Assembly: GCA_937884385.1 (NCBI GenBank)
Contig: CALGCW010000276.1
Location: 1 to 11,894, forward strand
Origin: an uncultured Clostridia bacterium
GTDB lineage: Bacteria > Bacillota > Clostridia > Oscillospirales > CAG-272
Direction of reading: 5' to 3'
Length of the DNA: 11,894 bases
The position numbers and the translations under genes were made by a program. How positions within the stretch are numbered: position 1 is the first letter of the stretch; every line of letters begins with the position of its first letter. The notes under the pieces were generated by a model. It saw nothing but the letters and a program-made list of their open reading frames with translations. It was not told the DNA's origin and did not search any database. Shown one piece after another: positions 6,064 to 11,894 of the stretch.

Positions 6064-7443
6064 ATGATACATCAATATAAGCTTGGCGGCTATAATATCG
6101 TGCTTGACGTTTGCTCGGGCTCGGTTCACGTTGTTGACGAGGTGGCTTACGATATTATTGCACTTTTTGAAAAGTGCGGCAAGGACGAGATAATTGAAGA
6201 AATGCTTGAAAAATACGGCGATGCCGAGGATATTTCAAGAGATGATATACTTGAATGCTATGAGCAGATAGTTGAGCTTAAGGACGCGGGAAAGCTCTTT
6301 ACACCCGATACCTTTGAACCGATGGCAGGAAAGCTCAAGCAGAAGACTGCGGGCGTTGTTAAGGCGCTTTGCCTTCACATTGCGCACACCTGTAATCTCA
6401 ACTGCTCCTACTGCTTTGCATCACAGGGCAAATACCACGGTGACAGATCCGTTATGAGTTATGAGGTCGGCAAGAGAGCTCTTGATTTTCTTATCGAAAA
6501 TTCGGGAAGCCGCCACAATCTTGAGGTGGACTTCTTCGGCGGTGAGCCGCTTATGAATTTTCAAGTGGTCAAGGACCTTGTTGCTTACGCACGTTCCGTA
6601 GAGAAGGAGAAGGGAAAGAATTTCCGCTTCACGCTTACTACCAACGGAGTTCTTGTGGATGATGACGTTATAGATTTTGCAAACCGCGAGTGCTCAAACG
6701 TGGTTCTTTCTCTTGACGGAAGAAAAGAGATACATGACAGATATCGCGTTGACTATGCAGGCAATGGAAGTTGGGAAAAGATCGTTCCAAAGTTCCAGAA
6801 GTTCGTAGAAGCGCGCGGCGGCAAGGATTATTATATGCGTGGCACGTTTACGCACGCAAATCCCGATTTCTTGAACGATATCAAAAAGATGCTTGAGCTC
6901 GGCTTTACAGAGCTTAGTATGGAGCCCGTCGTTTGCGCAAAGGACGACCCCTCTGCGCTGACTGAGGATGACCTTAAGACAGTTATGGAGCAGTATGAGG
7001 AGCTTGCTTCTCTTATGCTTCAAAGGGATAAGGAGGGCAAGCCCTTCACGTTCTACCATTATATGATAGATCTTACGGGCGGTCCTTGCATTTACAAGAG
7101 GATCTCGGGCTGTGGAAGCGGAACGGAATATATGGCAGTCACGCCTTGGGGCGATCTCTATCCCTGCCATCAGTTCGTCGGTGAGGAGAGATTTAAGCTT
7201 GGCGATATCTGGAACGGTGTGACGAATACCGAGATCCAGGGTGAATTCGCCGCTTGCAACGTTTACGCGCACCCCGAGTGCCGCGATTGCTGGGCAAGGC
7301 TTTATTGCTCCGGAGGATGCGCGGCTAACGCATACCACGCGACAGGTAGTGTGACGGGCGTTTACGAGGACGGCTGCAGACTTTTCCGCAAGAGAATGGA
7401 ATGCGCGATCATGGTCGCTATTGCGCGTGCCTTGGGCGAATAA
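6064..7443 (+). CDS. scfB: Thioether cross-link-forming SCIFF peptide maturase (radical SAM, SPASM)
   Basis: A 459-aa radical-SAM enzyme that makes a thioether bond from a cysteine of the SCIFF peptide to a carbon of another residue. Residues 1 to about 90 are the small N-terminal domain that acts as the peptide-recognition element in the related CteB. The radical-SAM core follows: HTCNLNCSYC puts the cluster cysteines at 110, 114 and 117; GGEP (159-162) is the SAM-binding motif; TTNG (192-195) and SLDG (216-219) are further core strands. The C-terminal SPASM region, which binds auxiliary iron-sulfur clusters, shows C342, C350 (SGCGSGTEY), C368 (YPCHQFVG), C399, C406, C409, C415, C419 and C438. 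All key residues and the usual length are kept, so the enzyme looks active despite the odd substrate. It is expressed behind scfA through the attenuator and sits 3 nt from the PLP gene. Confidence 0.95.
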   Translation: MIHQYKLGGYNIVLDVCSGSVHVVDEVAYDIIALFEKCGKDEIIEEMLEKYGDAEDISRDDILECYEQIVELKDAGKLFTPDTFEPMAGKLKQKTAGVVKALCLHIAHTCNLNCSYCFASQGKYHGDRSVMSYEVGKRALDFLIENSGSRHNLEVDFFGGEPLMNFQVVKDLVAYARSVEKEKGKNFRFTLTTNGVLVDDDVIDFANRECSNVVLSLDGRKEIHDRYRVDYAGNGSWEKIVPKFQKFVEARGGKDYYMRGTFTHANPDFLNDIKKMLELGFTELSMEPVVCAKDDPSALTEDDLKTVMEQYEELASLMLQRDKEGKPFTFYHYMIDLTGGPCIYKRISGCGSGTEYMAVTPWGDLYPCHQFVGEERFKLGDIWNGVTNTEIQGEFAACNVYAHPECRDCWARLYCSGGCAANAYHATGSVTGVYEDGCRLFRKRMECAIMVAIARALGE

Positions 7444-7446
7444 GGT

Positions 7447-8781
7447 ATGAAAACACCTATTTGTGATTTCGTTCGCAAATATGCGAGCGAAGATTTTGTT
7501 CATCTTCATATGCCGGGTCACAAGGGAGCTTCTTTCTTGGGCTTTGAGCATTTGGATATAACTGAAATTTCGGGAGCTGACAGCCTTTATGAGGCAAACG
7601 GCATCATTGCGGAGAGCGAAAGAAACGCGAGTGAGCTTTTCGGCTGTGAGACGTATTATTCCACCGAGGGCTCGTCGCAGTGCATAAAGGCTATGGTGTA
7701 TCTTGCTTTGCTTGCCGCGAAAAAAGAGGGAAAGCGACCTCTTATAGCGGCAGGAAGAAATGCTCACAAGGCATTTCACAGTGCGCTTGCCTTGCTTGAT
7801 GTTGACGTGGAGTGGTTGTACCCGCAAAAAATGGACAATTATCTTTCCTGCGATATATCTGCGGAGGATGTGAGAGCCTTTTTGCTTGAATGTGAAAGAA
7901 AGCCTACTGCCGTATACCTGACAAGTCCCGATTATCTCGGTAACGTGACCGATATTTGTGAAATAGCTGAGGTGTGCCACAGCAACGGAGTATTGCTCCT
8001 TATAGACAATGCCCACGGTGCGTATCTGAGGTTTTTACCCAAATCAATGCACCCGATGGACCTTGGTGCGGATCTTTGCTGTGACAGCGCGCACAAGACC
8101 CTGCCCGTGCTTACGGGCGGAGCGTATCTTCACCTTGCGAGCAGCTTTGACAGGGATATCGCTTCAAGCGTTAGAGATGCGATGTGCCTTTTCGGCTCAA
8201 CGAGCCCTTCCTATCTGATATTGCAGTCACTTGATGCGGCTAACGTGTATCTTGAGGATCACAGGGCGCGTCTTGCCCCGTTTATTGAAGCAATAGGAGG
8301 TATAAAAAATGAGCTTGCGGCTCACGGATATGCTTTATACGGAAGTGAAGCGTTGAAAATAACCTTGCAGACCAAAGCATACGGCTACGTTTGCTCGTCC
8401 TTTGCCGATATTCTTAAAAACAAGGGTATCGTTTGTGAGTTCTGCGACCCCGATTTTGTGGTCTTGATGCTCACCCCCGAGCTCGGATACGGAAGCCTTG
8501 AGAGGTTGAAGGATACTTTGCTTTCGATAGAGAGAAAAGCTCCGATCGACGGGAAGATACCGAGATTTGTCAAGGCTGAACGTGTGTACTCAATAAGGGA
8601 AGCGATAACTTCACAGAGCGAGACTGTACCGGCAAAAAGCTCTCTCGGACGCGTTGCGGCGCTGACGCATTGCTCGTGCCCGCCTGCGGTGCCCGTTGTG
8701 GTCAGCGGTGAGCGTATTGACGAAAGCGCGCTTGAATGCTTTGAATATTACGGAATAGAAGAAATAAAAGTTATCAAATAA
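7447..8781 (+). CDS. Orn/Lys/Arg decarboxylase-family PLP enzyme
   Basis: A 444-aa fold-type I PLP enzyme of the Firmicutes arginine/lysine/ornithine decarboxylase group (YaaO/SpeA-like). It starts with the substrate and cofactor motif HMPGHKG (21-27). STEGSS (72-77) is the phosphate-binding turn, GRNAHKAF (103-110) contacts the cofactor, LLIDNAHG (184-191) supplies Asp187 for the pyridine nitrogen, and SAHKTLP (214-220) carries the Schiff-base Lys217. The C-terminal domain keeps CPPAVPVVVSGE (411-422). The amino-acid substrate cannot be decided from these motifs. It begins 3 nt after the scfB stop; the only ribosome-site-like sequence, TAAGG, overlaps that stop and is too close, so translation is probably coupled to scfB. 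The protein is a little shorter than the usual 470-490 aa but lacks no obvious core motif. Whether it acts on the SCIFF pathway or is only a neighbour is unknown. Confidence 0.88.
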   Translation: MKTPICDFVRKYASEDFVHLHMPGHKGASFLGFEHLDITEISGADSLYEANGIIAESERNASELFGCETYYSTEGSSQCIKAMVYLALLAAKKEGKRPLIAAGRNAHKAFHSALALLDVDVEWLYPQKMDNYLSCDISAEDVRAFLLECERKPTAVYLTSPDYLGNVTDICEIAEVCHSNGVLLLIDNAHGAYLRFLPKSMHPMDLGADLCCDSAHKTLPVLTGGAYLHLASSFDRDIASSVRDAMCLFGSTSPSYLILQSLDAANVYLEDHRARLAPFIEAIGGIKNELAAHGYALYGSEALKITLQTKAYGYVCSSFADILKNKGIVCEFCDPDFVVLMLTPELGYGSLERLKDTLLSIERKAPIDGKIPRFVKAERVYSIREAITSQSETVPAKSSLGRVAALTHCSCPPAVPVVVSGERIDESALECFEYYGIEEIKVIK

Positions 8782-8786
8782 ATAAA

Positions 8787-8811
8787 AAGGGACTGAATTT
8801 TTCAGTCCCTT
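8787..8811. terminator. Convergent terminator between the PLP enzyme and DHHW genes
   Basis: An 11-bp perfect stem (8787-8797 with 8801-8811) encloses the loop TTT. The minus-strand side exits into TTTTTATTTA, a good terminator for the DHHW gene, whose stop codon overlaps the stem. On the plus strand the tail ATCTTATTG is weaker, but the hairpin is 5 nt from the PLP gene's stop and probably serves both. Confidence 0.85.
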
Positions 8812-9916
8812 ATCTTATTGAGAGATTTGCGGATGCAAGCGTGTCGATCCCGAAAAGGAAGAGCACGAGGTCAATATCGTTATCATCGATGTATTCTTCA
8901 ATAGACCCTGTAAAATATCTTGGGTCTATAAGCTCCAGATCGTAGTGCTCAAGCAGGTACGGAGCAAGCGAGTGAGAGAAGCTGTCCTTTATGATAAGGA
9001 GGGTCTCTTTGCCCGTGTCTGCCGTGTCATATATCTTGACGTGCGCGTTATTGCCGCTTAAAAATACGCTGTATTTATCCTTCTTTGCAAGATAATCCGT
9101 ATCATAGACTCCGTCGAAGGTATACTCGATGTCAACTATCTCGGTCTTGTATCTGCCCTTATCAACGGCAGGGGCGCTTATCGTATCCGCACCGACGAAG
9201 AAAAATCCGGACGTGGAATAAGTTGTGCCAAAGAACTCGTTTGAGAGCACGGTCGGGTGAAATGTGTTACGGAGCATCGGTGAATAACCAAGATGCTTTG
9301 AGAGCGCGCAATAAGCCGCGTATGCGCCTTCATCGGTCCAATGGTGGTCGGTCCTGTAGAACGCACCGTCAAAGGCGAGCTCGTTCGTAAGGCTTACGTG
9401 CATATCACCCACAAGATCCCAAGCTAGCTCGTTTCTCTCGGGGGAGTAGTATTGGGGGAGCATATCCTTAAATACGTCGACCTTTCTCGGTATGAGTGCG
9501 GATGTACTCGCCACTCCGCTTTCTTGGAGCGCGGTACTGAGCAGCTCTATTCTTTTGAGGTTGCTTTCAAGATAAGAGAGCTGTGCGTCGGTGTAGAGAT
9601 CGGTTTCGATAAGATACCCGTCTCTGCCAAGCAGTACACCGTTGTTTTCATTCTTGCCCATAAGCAGCTCGACCGAAGCTTTAAGCTCTATCATAAGCGT
9701 GCGAAGATTTATCTGGTCTGAAAAATAATCGTGAAGCTGACGTGTATACGTTCCGTCCATCAGCTTTTCAAACGTAAAGCGGGGTGAGGTCTGAAGCATA
9801 CGGTTTTCGTCCTCGGAGAAGCTCTTTGCCTTAACGAAGATATAGGAAAAGGAGAAAAACAGTACGATCGCCGCCAAAATAACGAGGAAAACGGTATTAT
9901 TTACGTTCTTTTTCAT
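8810..9916 (-). CDS. DHHW-family (AlgX/AlgJ-like, SGNH-fold) membrane-anchored protein
   Basis: A 368-aa protein with one N-terminal membrane segment (about 8-28, VFLVILAAIVLFFSFSYIFV) and an extracytoplasmic remainder. It opens with the family's SFSEDENRMLQTSPRFTFEK region (32-51), where the gene's anchor ends. The name-giving DHHW lies at 190-193 in YRTDHHWTDEGAYAAY. SGNN (287-290) and IIKDSFSHSLAPYL (308-321) complete an SGNH-hydrolase-like set with Ser312 and His316 near the presumed active site. Relatives AlgJ and AlgX O-acetylate alginate; Firmicutes DHHW proteins are thought to modify surface polysaccharide, but the substrate is not established. No MBOAT acyltransferase partner is in the window. 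GAAAGGAG 6 nt upstream supports the start. It follows the VanY-like gene on the same strand but behind a terminator. Confidence 0.87.
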   Translation of the reverse strand: MKKNVNNTVFLVILAAIVLFFSFSYIFVKAKSFSEDENRMLQTSPRFTFEKLMDGTYTRQLHDYFSDQINLRTLMIELKASVELLMGKNENNGVLLGRDGYLIETDLYTDAQLSYLESNLKRIELLSTALQESGVASTSALIPRKVDVFKDMLPQYYSPERNELAWDLVGDMHVSLTNELAFDGAFYRTDHHWTDEGAYAAYCALSKHLGYSPMLRNTFHPTVLSNEFFGTTYSTSGFFFVGADTISAPAVDKGRYKTEIVDIEYTFDGVYDTDYLAKKDKYSVFLSGNNAHVKIYDTADTGKETLLIIKDSFSHSLAPYLLEHYDLELIDPRYFTGSIEEYIDDNDIDLVLFLFGIDTLASANLSIR

Positions 9917-9938
9917 ATTTTTCTCCTTTCTCGGTTTA

Positions 9939-9972
9939 AAAAATCAAGGACTTATTAAAATCCTTGATTTTT
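9939..9972 (-). terminator. Terminator of the VanY-like gene
   Basis: A 12-bp stem pairs 9939-9950 with 9961-9972 around a 10-nt loop. Read on the minus strand it ends in GATTTTTT, giving the T tract. It fills most of the 64-nt gap between the VanY-like and DHHW genes, so the latter is expressed by read-through or from an unseen promoter within the upstream gene. Confidence 0.8.
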
Positions 9973-9980
9973 CTTTTTTA

Positions 9981-11102
9981 TTATTGTGTGACCGTTACGA
10001 TGAAGCCATTCATATTGTCGCCCGAAATGTAGTAATCCTTATCCTTTGGAACGGGAACACTTGTGGGCTTGCCGGAGAGGGCAACGTAATATACCTCGTA
10101 CGTTTTGCCGTTGTCGGCGGTAAAGGTGAGGTGGTCACCGCTTGCCTTGTGGTGGTCACGAAGAAGTGTGACGTACTCTTCAAGGCAGATGTTGTTCGTT
10201 TTGATGTAGTATGCGTGCTCATAGCCTACGTAGCGCAAGCGAACTCCCACCTGGGATTCATCGAAGCTTCTTTCGCAATTGCAATTTTCGGGATAGCGAA
10301 CTATGAAGCCGTATTTATGCGCGTTATCGTAGATCCATTTGTAATTTGCTTTGAATACGCCCTCGGTAAGAGTGACGTTGTTCTGCGCATTTACGTCATA
10401 GTAGCGAAGAGAGATGGACATACCCGTTGCGTGATCGTAGAACTCGGGTTTCGTATCGTTCGCAACGTCACTTACAAGTGTTTCTGCGTCCGACCAGCCC
10501 CAAGCTACCACAAGGTCGCTTGCAGATCTGTTTTCTGCAACGCTGTCAAGTCCGAGCTGTGTGCAATAGTCCATCATCATGCGGTTGAAGGCGAGAAGTG
10601 TCGTCTCCTCAAGCACCGTGCTGGTAGCATAAGTGCCGAGATGGTAAGTGGATACCATTTTTCCGCCGACGGATATTTTTGTGTATTTATCGATCTCGGG
10701 ATTATAGGCAGCATCATTTTTATATGCCCAAACGTTTTTGAGGTTGTTGGGTAGAGAGGAATAATCTATAACGTCGCTGCTGTCAACCTTATCCAAACCG
10801 TTCGTTTTATAGTCGAATTGATTTGCCTTGTCCACAACAAGAAGATTGCCTATCTTGATATCATCGGGATCGTAAGGAACCGTAGTCGTGTTATCGACAG
10901 GGGGTATTACGGGTGGCTGGGTCGTCTGATTGAGTCTGTCGACCACCTTGCTGACGATGAGTGTTGCAAGGGAGGCAAGAATAAGGATTATCACCACGAA
11001 GATGGCAATGACAAATCTCTGTCTTGATTTCGGGGACTTAAAGCCCTTTTTCTTATTTACAGTTCCGAAAGCCTTTGTTCTGGAGTCGTTTTTATTACTC
11101 AT
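9981..11102 (-). CDS. Membrane-anchored VanY-like (M15B, D-Ala-D-Ala carboxypeptidase fold) protein with degenerate zinc site
   Basis: A 373-aa protein with a basic cytoplasmic N-terminus (1-30), one membrane segment (about 30-50), a Pro/Thr-rich linker (58-80) and an outer domain. The end of the outer domain resembles VanY/LAS peptidases: YDHATGMSIS (222-231) matches the SEHQTGLAVD motif, and HKYGFIVRYP (262-271) and LRYVGYEHAYYI...CLEEY (289-310) match the block around the second zinc histidine. The first ligand is kept (His224). The Asp ligand position is Ser231, and the conserved EPWH before RYVG is VGVR, with Arg288 in place of the second His and Val285 in place of the catalytic Glu. It is probably inactive and may bind peptidoglycan or partners. 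The start at 11102 is chosen over an ATG 15 nt upstream because AAAGGA lies 6 nt before it. A terminator separates it from pnp upstream. Confidence 0.72.
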   Translation of the reverse strand: MSNKNDSRTKAFGTVNKKKGFKSPKSRQRFVIAIFVVIILILASLATLIVSKVVDRLNQTTQPPVIPPVDNTTTVPYDPDDIKIGNLLVVDKANQFDYKTNGLDKVDSSDVIDYSSLPNNLKNVWAYKNDAAYNPEIDKYTKISVGGKMVSTYHLGTYATSTVLEETTLLAFNRMMMDYCTQLGLDSVAENRSASDLVVAWGWSDAETLVSDVANDTKPEFYDHATGMSISLRYYDVNAQNNVTLTEGVFKANYKWIYDNAHKYGFIVRYPENCNCERSFDESQVGVRLRYVGYEHAYYIKTNNICLEEYVTLLRDHHKASGDHLTFTADNGKTYEVYYVALSGKPTSVPVPKDKDYYISGDNMNGFIVTVTQ

Positions 11103-11108
11103 ATTCGG

Positions 11109-11114
11109 TCCTTT
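11109..11114 (-). promoter_or_regulatory. Shine-Dalgarno that decides the start at 11102
   Basis: On the minus strand AAAGGA lies 6 nt before the ATG at 11102 and inside the codons of an earlier in-frame ATG (11117). That earlier ATG has only a distant AAGGAA, buried in the terminator stem of pnp, so 11102 is preferred. Confidence 0.75.
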
Positions 11115-11121
11115 CATTTAC

Positions 11122-11155
11122 AAAAAATTTCCTTGGGCGGTGAAGCCCAAGGAAA
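11122..11155 (-). terminator. Rho-independent terminator of pnp
   Basis: A perfect 11-bp stem (11128-11138 with 11145-11155) has a 6-nt loop and, read on the minus strand, is followed by TTTTTT (11127-11122). It begins 13 nt after the pnp stop and ends just before the ribosome site of the VanY-like gene. Confidence 0.88.
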
Positions 11156-11168
11156 TAGAACAATCAAA

Positions 11169-11894
11169 TTATTCAGCGTCCTTGATGGAGAAGTTCATTC
11201 TGCCCTTTGCGTCAACGCCCATATATTTAACTTTTACGGTGTCGCCAAGGCTAAGAACGTCCTCGACCTTGTCAATTCTCGTTTTTGCGATCTTGGAGAT
11301 ATGAACGAGACCCTCTTTTCCGGGTACGTATTCAACGAATGCACCGAATTCCTTAATGCCGGTGACTGTACCTGTGTAGACAGCACCAACCTCGGGTTCG
11401 AATACGATCGCGTCGATACAAGCCTTTGCGGCTGCTGCACTCTCACCGTTAACGGCTGCGATTCTGATAGTACCGTCATCCTCGATGTCGATCTTTGCGC
11501 CTGTGTCTGCAACGATCCTTTGGATCACGGAGCCACCCTTACCGATAACCTCACGGATCTTGTCGGGGTCGATCTTCATAGTTGTCATCTTGGGAGCATA
11601 CTTGGAAACCTCTGCACGGGGTGCGGGGATTGCCTTGAGAAGTACTTCGTCGATGATGTAATCTCTGCCTGCGTGAGTCTGCTCAAACGCCTTTTTGATG
11701 ATCTCGGGTGTAAGACCGTCGATCTTAAGGTCCATCTGAATGGATGTGATACCCTTATGTGTACCTGCTACCTTGAAGTCCATATCGCCGTAGAAGTCCT
11801 CAAGACCCTGAATGTCAAGCATTGTGTCCCAAGAGCCGTCCTCTGCTGTGATAAGACCGCAGGAGATACCTGCAACGGGAGCCTTGATCGGAAC
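11169..11894 (-). CDS. pnp: Polyribonucleotide nucleotidyltransferase, C-terminal part (5' end outside window)
   Basis: The last 241 codons of PNPase, the phosphate-dependent 3'-to-5' exoribonuclease of RNA turnover. The reading frame is open to the window edge, so the N-terminal RNase PH domain and most of the second lie beyond it. The visible part starts in the second RNase PH core (VPIKAPVAGISCGLI) and includes EDFYGDMDFKVAGT, whose Asp33, Asp39 and Lys41 (visible numbering) correspond to the E. coli catalytic D486, D492 and K494. A KH domain follows with IREVIGKGGSVIQRI (GxxG loop at 118-121), then an S1 domain (about 169-239, GTVTGIKEFGAFVEYVPGKEGLVHIS). The protein ends right after S1 without an acidic tail. 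The usual AM of APVAGIAMGL is SC here, a mild deviation. Confidence 0.97.
   Translation of the reverse strand, partial: VPIKAPVAGISCGLITAEDGSWDTMLDIQGLEDFYGDMDFKVAGTHKGITSIQMDLKIDGLTPEIIKKAFEQTHAGRDYIIDEVLLKAIPAPRAEVSKYAPKMTTMKIDPDKIREVIGKGGSVIQRIVADTGAKIDIEDDGTIRIAAVNGESAAAAKACIDAIVFEPEVGAVYTGTVTGIKEFGAFVEYVPGKEGLVHISKIAKTRIDKVEDVLSLGDTVKVKYMGVDAKGRMNFSIKDAE

Noticed and set aside
6694..8016. A 440-codon open frame on the minus strand across scfB and the PLP gene
   Set aside because: It runs antisense to two genes with complete, recognisable motifs, its product shows no family features, and there is no suitable ribosome site; it reflects codon bias of the plus-strand genes.
9984..10754. A 256-codon plus-strand open frame opposite the VanY-like gene
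   Set aside because: The minus-strand frame has a membrane anchor, M15B blocks, ribosome site and terminator; the plus-strand frame has none of these.

Overview
The window looks like chromosomal DNA of a low-to-mid GC Clostridia (Firmicutes) bacterium, most likely an anaerobic gut member of the Oscillospiraceae/Christensenellales type. The evidence is a Firmicutes-type L27 with a cleavable N-terminal extension, a SCIFF ranthipeptide with its radical-SAM maturase, a BspA-like leucine-rich-repeat lipoprotein with CxxC repeats, and a DHHW-family envelope protein. No CRISPR array, tRNA, rRNA, transposase or phage gene is visible.

Layout. (1) 1-395: rpmA (L27) with its own RBS, then a strong bidirectional terminator and a second hairpin. 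(2) 396-3548, minus: a 1050-aa surface lipoprotein with a promoter at 3593-3621. (3) 3721-4137, plus: an unrecognised 138-aa protein. (4) 4138-4644: a gene-free stretch packed with inverted repeats, whose ends (about 4173-4235 and 4540-4601) are related inverted copies, like a small non-autonomous element. (5) 4645-5781, plus: a THUMP/SAM RNA methyltransferase of the RlmL/YpsC type. (6) 5797-8781, plus: a consensus promoter, then scfA (SCIFF precursor), an intergenic terminator, scfB (radical SAM/SPASM maturase), and 3 nt later an Orn/Lys/Arg-decarboxylase-family PLP enzyme. (7) 8810-11894, minus: a DHHW protein, a membrane-anchored VanY-like (M15B) protein that has lost most zinc ligands, and the 3' end of pnp, each separated by a hairpin terminator.

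The functional centre is the SCIFF locus. A very strong promoter drives a 50-aa Cys-rich precursor. A terminator after the precursor should make scfB and the PLP enzyme minor read-through products, so peptide exceeds enzyme. The precursor departs from the family: it has a seventh cysteine (C13), and Gly at position 37 where characterised members have the Thr that accepts the thioether. The minus-strand block combines RNA turnover (pnp) with two envelope proteins, and its genes look individually terminated rather than forming a tight operon.
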